Source of the DNA: Salinivibrio siamensis
GTDB taxonomy: Bacteria > Pseudomonadota > Gammaproteobacteria > Enterobacterales > Vibrionaceae
Assembly: GCF_001996005.1 (NCBI RefSeq)
Contig: NZ_MUFB01000005.1
Span: 17,891-57,166, forward strand
Reading direction: 5' to 3'
DNA length: 39,276 bases
The notes under the pieces are model-generated. The model was given only the letters and a program-made list of their open reading frames with translations, did no database searches and was not told the origin of the DNA. The position numbers and the translations under genes are program-made. Shown here piece by piece: positions 28,078 through 36,720 of the stretch. Positions within the stretch are counted from its first letter, which is position 1; each line of letters begins with the position of its first letter.

Positions 28078-31000
28078 CTATTTGATCTCAAACTGATAGA
28101 GCAAATCCACCGCTTGATCCACCCCAGAGACCGCTTCGAGATAAAGGTCTTGCATCAATCGGTAGCGCACCGTAAACACCCCTATCGCATCGAAGATCCC
28201 CACACCGTATTTCACCTCTAGATCGGGCAGGATATAACCCGATACTTCTACTTTCTGCTCATCACCAGCACCAGCGGTATCAAGAGTGAGATCTTCCACA
28301 CCGAACGCTTGACCGATTTCACCCACTAGCTTGCCACTTTGCGCTAAGCCCAAGCCAATCAGCATCGAGGTCATATTGGCATCACCGGCGCCGGCATCAA
28401 GCGCGCGGCCACGTAACAAATAAGACAGGGCGTTTGCCTGCGAGCCTGCCGGATCCATAAACACATCAGCAACCGGGTCATCGGCGGGCCCCGTTAAACG
28501 GATCCCTGCTGTGACATCCCCTTCGATGCGTTCAGGATTTCGAATCGCTTCCACCTGCAAATACGGCTGATCAGCGGGGCCATTGAATAAGATCTCGCCC
28601 TTTTTAATCAGCAAGTCTTGGCCAAACGAGCGGTAAGTACCGTCCAGCAGGCTCACATTCCCCACAATTAAGGCACCTTGCTGATTGTTTTTGATGTTAA
28701 GCGCTCCTGCCAAACGCGATTTCAGTCCGAACGCCGCTAATTGCACATCTTGCCCCAGCTCCAGTCGCACATCAGTCTGTAAATTAAAGGGCACAGATTC
28801 ACTTTGCTCAATATCCTCTGGCACATAGTTCTCTTTCAGCAAGACCGTATCATCCGAGACCGTGATCGCAGACTCGGGCAGATTCTCGACTTCAATCCGC
28901 CCCCAAGGCACACGAATATCGCCCCGAATAGTCATATCATGCGGCGTTGCCGATACCGTGAGGTCAGGTGCCACATCCAGCCGCACCATGGGCGGCACGT
29001 TGACGCGTAAGGTATCCCCAGCCACGTTTAAGCCAAAGCGCCAGTCATCCATGCTGGGCCATTGCCCATCGCCGTTAAGTGCCAGCACACCATCCGGTGT
29101 CACCAGCTCGCCTTCCACCTTGCCTTGTTTACCATCCACCGTGAGTGCTAACCGCCCATCGTTCACATCGACAGGTGAAGCCAAGCCTTTGACTCGCAAC
29201 GCGTCAATCGTCAGCCCGCCATACACATTCGGCAAGGTCAGCGGCCCCTCCATCCGCAAGTTAGCGTTCACTTCACCATTAATATCTGCTTGCTGATCGC
29301 TACCCAGCAAAGGTTCGAGTGTCGCGAGTTGAACGTCATTGACCGTCACCTCCCCCAATAAGGAGCGACTTGGCGCCAACAGATCGGTCAAGGTAAAGGC
29401 CGAGGCTAGGGTGCCTCCTTCGGACAATGTCAGCGCCATCGCGCCTTGCAATTTATCCTGATGCCAACGCGCATTGAGATTGGCATGCTGCCAGCCAATC
29501 ACCAGTGGTGTGTCGGCCTGCTGGCGCACATCACCATCCGCGATATCAATCGAGGCTTGCACATCCGGCGAGACGTCAGGCTGCCAGCGTGCATGAACCG
29601 CGGCATTGGCACGTGTATCAAGTTGCCATTCCGGCGGTAAGAAGGCAGCGATTTGCGCGGCTTCAAAGCCTTCAATCTTGGCAACCACCTCCCCTTGCGC
29701 GCCGATTGTCGCCGGTTGCGATAAGCACAAAGAGGTCGCTTGCCACTGCCAACAATGCTCGCCAACCTCAGTTTGCATATCGGCGAAACGGAGCGTAATC
29801 GGTGCTGCACTTTGCTGCACAATGTCGCCAAGATCTTCCACGCTCACCGATGTATCGAGTAACTTTCCTTGCCAGCCTGTGTCTCGCGACAATGCACCTT
29901 CAATGCGCAGCCCGCCAGAAGCTGGAGCACCTTGCCAGCGCAAATCCAGCTGATGGGCGGCTTCATCACCGCGCACGGTTAAATCGAGGTTATCTAAACG
30001 CACGGTTTGATAGCGCCCGCCCAATACCGATACCGTCAGATCACCACCCAAGCGGTCTTTCACGGCAAGATTGCCGTCTACCGTTAGCTGATTAATGCGC
30101 ACATCTTGCCAACGCAGCTGCTTAGCATGGAGTGCCAACTTTGCGGTTGGCTGTGCAAACGGCCCGCTCAGTCGCGCATCGCCACGGATCACACCAGTGA
30201 GCATGGGCAAGGATTGCGACAAATCGGCAATATCGACCGAGAGCCCCATTTGCCACTCATCACGCACTTGCCCTTGCGCCGTTACTTGGTTGGGACCGTG
30301 TGACAGCGTCAATCCCGGTGTTGACACGCTCGGCTGACCATCGCCATCACGATCATGCGCATTGAGCGCGCCCGCGACCGCTAGCGGCAGTTTTTGCAAC
30401 TCGCCATGCACCACCAACGTGGGCACCGACACATCCCAGCCGCCTTGGGCGGTTAAGCGGCCACGGTGGCTGATTGCACCGGTTAAATCTCCCGTCACCT
30501 CTGGCCATTGCTGCTGAGGTTGAATGTTGGCAAAGCCTAACTCAGCTTGCCAAAAAGGCACGCTGGACCAATCTACGCTGGCACGGCCAGCCACCTTGCC
30601 GCCGAGCGTGTTGGCCTCCAGCTGCGAGAGGGTCAGCGCCGTCAGGCTGCCTTGGCCGGCAAGATTCAGCTGAGTGGTTGGCACGTCAGGGCCCTCGATG
30701 CCGGTTTGTAAGCCGAGCTGATAGTTGGACAAATCCCCATCGGCGTGAAATTGTAGCTCGCGTAATGCCGCGATCGCTTCCCCCGTCAGCGGCCACGTCA
30801 ATGCCTCGCTACCCAATTGCACCGCAAAAGGTAAGTTCGCCGCCAGCAGGTTTGCCTCTCCTTCCAGTGTCGCCGTCACCGGACCGCGCGCATTCGCGCT
30901 TAGCTCAAGCGCGGCCAGGCTTCCTGAAGCCGACAGTGATAAGGCTTGGCCTTGAAGCGGGGCGAGATGAGTGGTCAACTGGGTTTGCAAGGTCAGTGGG

Positions 31001-31848
31001 TACTCACCCTCGAGTGTAATATCACCCGCAAGGCTTGCCGTGCCTTGGGGGGCGGTCACTGAGAAGCTATCAATGGTTACCGCACTGCCTCGAACGCTAC
31101 CCGCCAAAGATAACGCTGAGAGGGTTTGTACTGTGCCCGCTTCAATCCGCGTATCTTGCAAGCGAAGCTGCTCCACCTCGATAGCCAGCGGCAGCGCCAC
31201 CGTGGGTAATTCCAGGCCTGGGTAATGCCATGGCGTGCTTGCCACCGCGCTATCCGGTTTGCCGACCGCTTGGTCGGTACTTTCTTGAGGCTCGGTGTTG
31301 CTCGGCAGACTCACCACCAACTGCTGCCAATCGGTCGGCGATACAGTTAACGTATCACCCACAAAATGCACGCCACCTTGCAGTTGGTGCCAACTCACCG
31401 ACTGTCCAGCGACCTGAATCGCTACATCCTTAAAGGCAAAGGCATTGATGTGAACAGGCAACGGCGCGTGGATAACCGACGTGGATACGTCTTCCGACGA
31501 TGTATCCTCCTTATTCGCGGGCAAATCAATATCGAGCCTGACCCCTTCGACGGCCAATTGGTCAATACAAAGCTCAGGCGTCAGTAAGCACTTACCTTCA
31601 ATAACAAGATTCAGCTGTTTGGCGTTCAGTTGCAGCTGCGCATCCTTATAGCGCACCCCTTGCAGAATAAAGCCGGTCAGCAGGCTGCCTTCGGCCTCAT
31701 CGACCGATAACGCTGGCAAGGCTTTTTGCGCGCCCCACAGGCCCACTTGCAGACCCACCGGAGTAAAAAGTGCGGCCGCCACCAGCCCCACCAATGAAAA
31801 AAGAGCAATTAACGCAATAAACGTTAGCCTGACGAACCAGCGACTCAT
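28078..31848 (-). CDS. tamB: Translocation and assembly module subunit TamB
   Basis: A 1256-residue AsmA-like bridge protein that spans the periplasm and works with TamA in outer-membrane assembly and phospholipid transport. One N-terminal membrane anchor (about 7-27) is followed by a long beta-rich repetitive periplasmic body. The conserved C-terminal TamB domain (DUF490, about 900-1256) contains GEILFNGPADQPYLQVEAIR and ends LLYQFEIK. The start ATG 31848 overlaps the tamA stop as ATGA, so the pair is co-translated. Two cysteine pairs lie in the body (LLTPELC near residue 90, CWQWQATSLC near 700). Confidence 0.97.
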   Translation of the reverse strand: MSRWFVRLTFIALIALFSLVGLVAAALFTPVGLQVGLWGAQKALPALSVDEAEGSLLTGFILQGVRYKDAQLQLNAKQLNLVIEGKCLLTPELCIDQLAVEGVRLDIDLPANKEDTSSEDVSTSVIHAPLPVHINAFAFKDVAIQVAGQSVSWHQLQGGVHFVGDTLTVSPTDWQQLVVSLPSNTEPQESTDQAVGKPDSAVASTPWHYPGLELPTVALPLAIEVEQLRLQDTRIEAGTVQTLSALSLAGSVRGSAVTIDSFSVTAPQGTASLAGDITLEGEYPLTLQTQLTTHLAPLQGQALSLSASGSLAALELSANARGPVTATLEGEANLLAANLPFAVQLGSEALTWPLTGEAIAALRELQFHADGDLSNYQLGLQTGIEGPDVPTTQLNLAGQGSLTALTLSQLEANTLGGKVAGRASVDWSSVPFWQAELGFANIQPQQQWPEVTGDLTGAISHRGRLTAQGGWDVSVPTLVVHGELQKLPLAVAGALNAHDRDGDGQPSVSTPGLTLSHGPNQVTAQGQVRDEWQMGLSVDIADLSQSLPMLTGVIRGDARLSGPFAQPTAKLALHAKQLRWQDVRINQLTVDGNLAVKDRLGGDLTVSVLGGRYQTVRLDNLDLTVRGDEAAHQLDLRWQGAPASGGLRIEGALSRDTGWQGKLLDTSVSVEDLGDIVQQSAAPITLRFADMQTEVGEHCWQWQATSLCLSQPATIGAQGEVVAKIEGFEAAQIAAFLPPEWQLDTRANAAVHARWQPDVSPDVQASIDIADGDVRQQADTPLVIGWQHANLNARWHQDKLQGAMALTLSEGGTLASAFTLTDLLAPSRSLLGEVTVNDVQLATLEPLLGSDQQADINGEVNANLRMEGPLTLPNVYGGLTIDALRVKGLASPVDVNDGRLALTVDGKQGKVEGELVTPDGVLALNGDGQWPSMDDWRFGLNVAGDTLRVNVPPMVRLDVAPDLTVSATPHDMTIRGDIRVPWGRIEVENLPESAITVSDDTVLLKENYVPEDIEQSESVPFNLQTDVRLELGQDVQLAAFGLKSRLAGALNIKNNQQGALIVGNVSLLDGTYRSFGQDLLIKKGEILFNGPADQPYLQVEAIRNPERIEGDVTAGIRLTGPADDPVADVFMDPAGSQANALSYLLRGRALDAGAGDANMTSMLIGLGLAQSGKLVGEIGQAFGVEDLTLDTAGAGDEQKVEVSGYILPDLEVKYGVGIFDAIGVFTVRYRLMQDLYLEAVSGVDQAVDLLYQFEIK

Positions 31849-33548
31849 AACTCAGGCCCCAAGGTAAGGTGTACACGAAAATCATCATCGTCATTATCAA
31901 AGCCATGTGCGACATCAAGACGAATCGGGCCGACCGGCGATGACCAGCGAATACCGGTACCGGCCGCACGCTTCCACGATAAATGACTGGTCCACGCATC
32001 ACCGCCATCGGTAAATAACGCCCACCACCAGTTGCCGCCGAGGCGATATTGATACTCCAACGTACCGGTTAACATATAGCGCGCGCCACTTAGCTGACCG
32101 CTATCGTCACGCGGGGAAACAGTTTCGTAGGCATAGCCACGAATGCTGTTGTCGCCCCCGGCGAAAAAACGCAACGATGGTGGCGCTTCACTAAATTCTT
32201 CAGAAATCAAAGCGCCACCATCAACGCGTAATAAGCCGCGATGGTTTTTATTCAGACTACGAATCCACGCACTCCGCCCTTGTAAGCGCACCAAGCTGAT
32301 GTCGGACAGCCAAACCGGATCAGCTGCTTCCAATGTAATAGATTGTTTGTCTCCCCAATGCGGCATTAACCCACCGCGAGCGCGGGTGCGAGTGAAATTG
32401 ATCCCAGGCAGCACCACGCTAACGATGTCTTCATCTTGCCCTTGGGTGTAGTTTTCATATAGCCAGCGCAATGAGACACTGCGTTGCCAGCCGGTATCAT
32501 ACAGCCAATGGCGAGAGACAGAAGTGGACACCTCGAGGCTGGAGGTATCGCGTTGATCGGTATTTTGTAACCCTAACTGCACTTGATAATACTCGCGGGA
32601 AACATCCTCCAAGGGGACCTTGTAGGTCGAGGTTAGCGTCTGTTCGGGCTCAGAAATCGCCAGTGATGTGGTGATACTGTGGCCGCGTGAGTTATACCAG
32701 GGCTTTCGCCAGTTAAACTTGAACCGCGGACCAATGTCGGTGGAGTACCCAATCCCGGTTTCAAACTTGTTGCGTGCTTCAGGGGTGAGCGTCACCTTGA
32801 TCGGCACTTCGTTGTCATCGGCTTCTTCCATGTCCGCTTGCACCAAGGCACTGGCGAACCAACCGGTATTCGCGAGAGCTTGGTTAAACTCGCCCAATAC
32901 CGACACGCGATACAGCTCGCCTGGAGAAAAATCACGTAAAGTGTCGAGACGCTGCAACTGAATTTGCGCACCTTGGTAGCGAATCGCACCAAAGTGATAG
33001 CGCTTACCACTGGCAAAGTGAAGCCGAATAAAGGCCTGCTGACGATCAGGGGCAACCTCTAATCGCGTTTGCGTAAAGCGACCATCAAAATATCCCTTTT
33101 TCACTGCCAAACTTTGAATCTGGCTTTTTAGCGTCTCGTAATCACTGTGATTGAGCCTCGCGCCCGGCTGAGGCCCTTGGGCGATGAGAGCATGAAAGTC
33201 ATCATCCATATTAGCTTCGCCATTGAACACCACATCCACTTGTGCCAAGCGAACGGGTTTACCTGGGTCAACCTTGACCTCCAGCGTGGCGTCTTCATCC
33301 ATTCGCGTGGTGATCTTGGGTTGATAAAAGCCCACCGCTTGCAGCGCTTTGCGCACATCTTTTTCGACCCGGGCTATAAATCGGTAGGAGCCATCTCGCT
33401 CTTCTGGGGCAATCGCCGCGAGATAGGTCTCGACGTTGTCTTGTGCAATGCCGTCTAGCCCTTCAATATCAATGTCGACATCCGCACGAGCAACGCTAGC
33501 CATCAAGCTGATAGCGATCGCGAATAGCGGGAGTAGCCGTATATTCAT
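31845..33548 (-). CDS. tamA: Translocation and assembly module subunit TamA
   Basis: A 567-residue Omp85-family outer-membrane protein. Signal peptide 1-22 (MNIRLLPLFAI...ARA) is followed by three POTRA domains (about 25-265) and a 16-strand barrel. The lid-loop motif is present as GGDNSIRGYAYE near residue 460. The frame runs up to 33689, but only ATG 33548 gives a clean signal peptide; its Shine-Dalgarno is weak (GGA). It is followed by tamB in a 4-base overlap and is divergent from msrA, the order seen in E. coli except that the ytfP-type gene after tamB is absent. Confidence 0.97.
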   Translation of the reverse strand: MNIRLLPLFAIAISLMASVARADVDIDIEGLDGIAQDNVETYLAAIAPEERDGSYRFIARVEKDVRKALQAVGFYQPKITTRMDEDATLEVKVDPGKPVRLAQVDVVFNGEANMDDDFHALIAQGPQPGARLNHSDYETLKSQIQSLAVKKGYFDGRFTQTRLEVAPDRQQAFIRLHFASGKRYHFGAIRYQGAQIQLQRLDTLRDFSPGELYRVSVLGEFNQALANTGWFASALVQADMEEADDNEVPIKVTLTPEARNKFETGIGYSTDIGPRFKFNWRKPWYNSRGHSITTSLAISEPEQTLTSTYKVPLEDVSREYYQVQLGLQNTDQRDTSSLEVSTSVSRHWLYDTGWQRSVSLRWLYENYTQGQDEDIVSVVLPGINFTRTRARGGLMPHWGDKQSITLEAADPVWLSDISLVRLQGRSAWIRSLNKNHRGLLRVDGGALISEEFSEAPPSLRFFAGGDNSIRGYAYETVSPRDDSGQLSGARYMLTGTLEYQYRLGGNWWWALFTDGGDAWTSHLSWKRAAGTGIRWSSPVGPIRLDVAHGFDNDDDDFRVHLTLGPEL

Positions 33549-33735
33549 ACAGTGAGATCCGTTACCCGGGTGTCGCCCGGCTAAATTGATGATATCTTGC
33601 CATATTACGTGTTGAGCGGGGATGGATGCCAGTACCATGTTGATCACAAGATGCGGGAGCCATGCCTGACGCCAACCATTAACGCGCAAAGCAGCACGCG
33701 TTGCGCTTTTCCATCACAGCAGTCAAAGGATGCCT

Positions 33736-34368
33736 ATGTCGATGCAATCTTCCTTTACCCAACCTGACAATGCGATAGCCGATCGCACCGATCCTATTAT
33801 TCCAACCGAACCGCACGCGGTATTTAATCAGCCTATCACGGCCACGCCAGCGGCCGGTCAAAAACAGGTTATTTTTGGTATGGGCTGTTTTTGGGGGGCC
33901 GAGCGAAAGTGGTGGCAACAGCCAGGGGTAGTCATGACATCAGTCGGATACAGTGGCGGCGTCACCCAGCATCCGCGTTATCAAGACGTGTGCACAGGGC
34001 AAACCGGCCATGCCGAAGTCGTTAACGTGATTTTTGACCCGTCAGTGGTGAGTTTAGACACCCTACTTGCAGTGTTCTGGGAAAACCACGATCCGACTCA
34101 AGGCATGCGTCAAGGCAATGACGTCGGCCCGCAATATCGTTCCGCAATTTACTATTGCGATCCAACGGACCAAGCCAGCGTCGAGGCGAGTCTGGCGACC
34201 TATCAGGCGGCATTGAGAGAGGCGGGTAAGCCAGATACGGTGACCACTGAGATCGCACCCGCTGGCGCGTACTATTTCGCGGAAACTGACCACCAGCAGT
34301 ACTTGCACAAAAATCCACAAGGCTACTGCGGCTTAGGTGGCACAGGTGTTTGTTTCCCCCCGCAGTAA
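33736..34368 (+). CDS. msrA: Peptide methionine-S-sulfoxide reductase MsrA
   Basis: A 210-residue enzyme that repairs S-methionine sulfoxide in proteins. The catalytic motif GCFWG is at 50-54 (Cys51), and the recycling cysteines are Cys198 and Cys206 (GYCGLGGTGVC), matching E. coli. The N-terminal extension PxxPHAVF is typical of the long MsrA form. AAAGGA lies five bases before ATG 33736; ATG 33730 is also in frame but overlaps that ribosome-binding site. It is divergent from tamA and convergent with ytfK across a two-way terminator. Confidence 0.97.
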   Translation: MSMQSSFTQPDNAIADRTDPIIPTEPHAVFNQPITATPAAGQKQVIFGMGCFWGAERKWWQQPGVVMTSVGYSGGVTQHPRYQDVCTGQTGHAEVVNVIFDPSVVSLDTLLAVFWENHDPTQGMRQGNDVGPQYRSAIYYCDPTDQASVEASLATYQAALREAGKPDTVTTEIAPAGAYYFAETDHQQYLHKNPQGYCGLGGTGVCFPPQ

Positions 34369-34379
34369 ACCATTGGTGC

Positions 34380-34407
34380 TCAGCCATTCATCATCAACCA
34401 TGGCTGA
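34380..34407. repeat. Inverted repeat after msrA
   Basis: TCAGCCAT (34380-34387) is repeated inverted as ATGGCTGA (34400-34407), 12 bases after the msrA stop and just before the main terminator. It has no T-run and may only support 3'-end stability. Confidence 0.4.
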
Positions 34408-34419
34408 AGGGTGAGGCAT

Positions 34420-34450
34420 AAAAAAACACGTCCGGTTGGACGTGTTTTTT
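34420..34450. terminator. Bidirectional terminator msrA / ytfK
   Basis: A 13-bp perfect stem (34421-34433 with 34438-34450, loop GGTT) begins with six A and ends with six T residues, so it terminates in both directions for the convergent msrA and ytfK genes. Confidence 0.93.
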
Positions 34451-34464
34451 CAGTGTGGCGATGT

Positions 34465-34671
34465 TTATGCGGTAATGGCCATGGCTTTGATTTCTTTATT
34501 CACCTCGGTCATTACCGATAACGCTCGTTTGTCACTGTGTCCCGGCGGCAGTAAACGGCCACCATCAAACTCAAACGCGCCTACACCTTCGATATAGAGT
34601 CGGCCCTTAAAAAATCGTTTCACATACCGCGCAATCTGGGTTGGTCGATATTGACGAAAGATGCGAAGCAT
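34465..34671 (-). CDS. ytfK: YtfK family protein (DUF1107)
   Basis: A 68-residue cytoplasmic protein. It aligns along most of its length with E. coli YtfK: RYxPxQxAxYVK, F(K/R)GRLYI, VGAFEFD and LSVM(T/S)EVN. E. coli YtfK binds SpoT and promotes (p)ppGpp accumulation under phosphate or fatty-acid starvation. The same role here is inference. The ATG at 34671 follows AAAGGGA; a frame to 34698 adds nine residues and is disfavoured. In E. coli it lies in the same ytfJ-ytfK-ytfL-msrA-tamA neighbourhood; ytfL is missing here. Confidence 0.92.
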   Translation of the reverse strand: MLRIFRQYRPTQIARYVKRFFKGRLYIEGVGAFEFDGGRLLPPGHSDKRALSVMTEVNKEIKAMAITA

Positions 34672-35044
34672 AAGGATCCCTTTCTTTTTTCTCAACAAAG
34701 TCTGATTAACAGACCGAAACGGTAACCCTATTCATTCACTGTTCACAGCAAATATGAGCTACCACCATGGAGAGCAGAAGATTATCTAACCATCTCCGCG
34801 TACAAAGCTAAGCAAGCAAAGTGCCACCTTGCCAAGGTGACCAACACAGTGTTAGAGGCAACACAACACCAAAAGTTCCCTCGTTTGATCGATGACGAGC
34901 CAAGGCTTTTTAAGATCACCGGATAAAATTCCGATCTTGCGCACGGATTCACCTTAGATACTTGGCACAAATCACCGTCTGGCGTAACCATAGATAACTT
35001 GGCACCTGATGCCAAATAGTGACCACAAACATGGATGATTAATA
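34672..35044. other. Divergent intergenic region ytfK / ytfJ
   Basis: The 373 bases contain an inverted repeat GTCTG-ATTAA-CAGAC (34700-34714) near ytfK and repeated TAGATA/TTGGCAC motifs near ytfJ (listed separately). Reading frames across it look like chance. I could not assign promoters with confidence. Confidence 0.5.
34955..35015 (+). repeat. Direct and inverted repeats upstream of ytfJ
   Basis: TAGATACTTGGCAC (34955-34968) recurs as TAGATAACTTGGCAC (34991-35005), offset 36 bases. The second copy runs into an inverted repeat TTGGCA-N5-TGCCAA (34999-35015). Repeats about 3.5 helical turns apart before a gene suggest binding sites for a dimeric regulator. No regulator can be named. Confidence 0.45.
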
Positions 35045-35602
35045 ATGAAAAAAACCACCCTACTTGCTCTCGTCTTTGCGTTATTCTCTGGCACCAGTAT
35101 GGCGCACACGATCCAAAATGGTGCACCTTTACCTTCAGCCAAGGTCGCCGAGCATGGCGAATTGACCCTCAATGGCGACGATATCGTCTATCAAGACTGG
35201 CAAACCGAGCAATTGCCAGGCAAGGTGCGCGTGATCCAAGCTATCGCCGGACGCAGCAGTGCCAAAGAAATGAACGCGCCGTTAATGGAAGCCATCACAG
35301 CCGCAGACTTTGATGACGCTCGCTACCAAACCACCACTATCATTAACCAAGATGATGCCATGTGGGGCACCGGGGGTTTTGTGAAATCATCAGCCGAAGA
35401 CAGTAAACGCGAGTTTAGTTGGTCTTCTATCGTGCTCGACGAAAACGGCAGTGTTGCCGAAGCGTGGCGCCTAAAAGAAGAAAGCTCGTTAATTGCTGTA
35501 TTGGATGACAAAGGCTCAGTACGTTTTGTCAAAGAAGGCAAATTAAGTGCCGATGAAGTGAATCAAGTCGTCAGCTTAGTCACCCAACTGGTCAACCAAT
35601 AA
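35045..35602 (+). CDS. ytfJ: YtfJ family periplasmic protein
   Basis: A 185-residue exported protein with a signal peptide (MKKTTLLALVFALFSGTSMA, 1-20). The rest aligns with E. coli YtfJ: GKVRVxQxIAGRxSAKExNAxLxEAI and RYQTTTIxNxDDA. The fold is thioredoxin-like but there is no CxxC pair, so a redox role is unlikely; the function is unknown. ATG 35045 has only a weak GGAT upstream. A GC-rich hairpin follows, then the Zur-like site, so ytfJ is probably separate from the zinc operon. Confidence 0.93.
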   Translation: MKKTTLLALVFALFSGTSMAHTIQNGAPLPSAKVAEHGELTLNGDDIVYQDWQTEQLPGKVRVIQAIAGRSSAKEMNAPLMEAITAADFDDARYQTTTIINQDDAMWGTGGFVKSSAEDSKREFSWSSIVLDENGSVAEAWRLKEESSLIAVLDDKGSVRFVKEGKLSADEVNQVVSLVTQLVNQ

Positions 35603-35609
35603 CAACCGC

Positions 35610-35628
35610 GCGCGGGGACAGCCCGCGC
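35610..35628 (+). terminator. GC-rich hairpin after ytfJ
   Basis: GCGCGGG pairs with CCCGCGC over a 5-base loop, 8 bases after the ytfJ stop. There is no T-run, so it may be a weak or Rho-assisted terminator. Confidence 0.5.
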
Positions 35629-35661
35629 TGCCATTCAATACTTGGCGTTGATGATGATAAT

Positions 35662-35676
35662 TGTTATGTTATCACA
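35662..35676 (+). promoter_or_regulatory. Zur-box-like operator of the zinc operon
   Basis: TGTTATG-T-TATCACA has the 7-1-7 geometry of the gammaproteobacterial Zur box (TGTTATA-N-TATAACA) and matches 12 of 14 arm positions. It lies 26 bases before the first start codon of the operon, where it would overlap the promoter. This supports zinc-repressed expression of the downstream genes. Confidence 0.7.
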
Positions 35677-35701
35677 TTACTTATATGGCGCGGAAGTTGG
35701 T

Positions 35702-35989
35702 ATGTTTCGGCGATTGATCGTCCATCTGCTGTTTGTTTTGCTGCTCAGCCAAGCTGGGCTGTGGGGGCATCATCACCTCGATACTTTCACTCCAACGCAT
35801 CACAGTGAGCACTGCAGCGCCTGCCACTTGGTGCCACCCGCCCTCTTAGCTTATGCTGTCACAGCACCTGCGCCCACCTATGTGGTCAACGCAATTATTA
35901 CCCTTTCTAAGCCACCACGTGCTTACCACATCGCCATCGCCTTTTCGGCGCGCGACCCACCTAGTCGAATAAATACCGCAATGATTTAA
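35702..35989 (+). CDS. Small membrane-anchored His/Cys-rich protein (DUF2946-like)
   Basis: A 95-residue protein heading the zinc operon. Residues 5-21 form a signal peptide or membrane anchor (LIVHLLFVLLLSQAGLW). Next comes a metal-ligand-rich stretch with HHH at 23-25, HH 33-34 and HSEHCSACH at 34-42 (Cys38, Cys41). A second hydrophobic segment spans about 46-68, and a SARDPP motif lies near the C-terminus. The CxxC plus terminal R-x-PP pattern resembles DUF2946 proteins, but the match is from memory. The frame extends upstream to 35642 through the Zur-like site, so ATG 35702 with GGAAG before it is preferred. It may bind or sense zinc at the membrane. Confidence 0.75.
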   Translation: MFRRLIVHLLFVLLLSQAGLWGHHHLDTFTPTHHSEHCSACHLVPPALLAYAVTAPAPTYVVNAIITLSKPPRAYHIAIAFSARDPPSRINTAMI

Positions 35990-36014
35990 CCCATTTATTC
36001 ACTAGGAGAACCCA

Positions 36015-36707
36015 ATGAAAACGCGTTTTTTACCCAATGTTATCGCCATGGCCATCGCAACCGCGTCCACAGCCACGCTCGCCGAAGAAGCCAACTATCA
36101 GTCGTTCGATGCCCATGTGCACGGTGAAGTCACGGCAAGCCTTGCCCAAGACGGTGAGCGTGTGCTGATTGAACTGACCGCACCCGGCCATGATGTGGTT
36201 GGGTTTGAGCACCACCCGAAAAATGCCGCCGACCAGCAAACACTTGAAGATGTTTATGCGCTGCTGCGTGATGGTGGGAAACGCTTCCAGCTTGCTGAAG
36301 CGGCGAATTGCCAGCTGGTCGAGGCCAAAGTCACCAGCAGTTTTAGCGACTACGATGAGCATCACGGCCACGATGAGCACCACGGCCACGATGAGCACCA
36401 CGGCCACGATGAGCAACATGACCACGACGAGCACCACGGCCACGATGAGCAACATGACCACGACGAGCACCACGGCCACGACGAGCACCACGGCCACGAT
36501 GAGCATCATGGGCATGATCACGGTAACCACAACACCTTATCAGCGAACTACCAATTCGTTTGCCAAACCCCGCAAGCCTTCACCGAATTGCAAACTGATT
36601 GGTTTAGCCTGTTCCCTAACACAGAAACCATCAAAATTCAGGCCTTTACTGATGATAAGGTCTGGGTAGACACCTTGAATCGTGCCAAGTCGCACATCCA
36701 GTGGTAG
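36015..36707 (+). CDS. zrgA: Periplasmic zinc-binding protein ZrgA (DUF2796) with His-rich repeats
   Basis: A 230-residue exported protein: signal peptide 1-23 (ending ATLA), DUF2796 domain with FDAHVHGEVTASLA and GFEHHPKNAADQQ (30-110), then nine hexapeptide repeats D-E-(H/Q)-H-(G/D)-H at 114-167. These carry 25 histidines and are followed by the conserved C-terminal part. Two cysteines, Cys99 and Cys183, flank the repeats. Vibrio ZrgA is the periplasmic zinc binder of the Zur-regulated ZrgABCDE importer, which sits in the same msrA/tamA neighbourhood in V. cholerae. AGGAG precedes ATG 36015. The gene lies 25 bases after the small protein. Confidence 0.88.
   Translation: MKTRFLPNVIAMAIATASTATLAEEANYQSFDAHVHGEVTASLAQDGERVLIELTAPGHDVVGFEHHPKNAADQQTLEDVYALLRDGGKRFQLAEAANCQLVEAKVTSSFSDYDEHHGHDEHHGHDEHHGHDEQHDHDEHHGHDEQHDHDEHHGHDEHHGHDEHHGHDHGNHNTLSANYQFVCQTPQAFTELQTDWFSLFPNTETIKIQAFTDDKVWVDTLNRAKSHIQW
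36354..36515 (+). repeat. Nine 18-bp tandem repeats inside zrgA
   Basis: Nine in-frame copies of an 18-base unit (typical unit GATGAGCACCACGGCCAC) differ at only a few positions. Two copies are the variant encoding DEQHDH. Near-identical tandem DNA repeats can change in copy number by slippage or recombination without shifting frame. Confidence 0.95.
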
Positions 36708-36720
36708 TGAACAAGGAGGC

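Noticed and set aside
29499-31019. Several 100-180-residue frames opposite tamB
   Set aside because: They are shadows of the tamB coding sequence with no initiation signals or recognisable domains.
33549-33689. TamA extension of 47 residues
   Set aside because: It would bury the signal peptide that starts at 33548.
34962-35015. TGGCAC motifs suggesting a sigma-54 promoter upstream of ytfJ
   Set aside because: The GG and GC elements are not ten bases apart in either copy, so the -24/-12 rule fails.
35642-35701. Longer N-terminus for the small zinc-operon protein
   Set aside because: It would run through the Zur-like operator and precede the natural signal anchor; a better start with GGAAG exists at 35702.
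36354-36515. Regular repeats that could be taken for a CRISPR array
   Set aside because: The units are contiguous 18-mers without spacers and lie in frame inside zrgA.
36030-36530. A 166-residue minus-strand frame rich in Val/Met/Leu
   Set aside because: It is the antisense of the zrgA repeat region; its composition is produced by the His-repeat codons and it has no ribosome-binding site.
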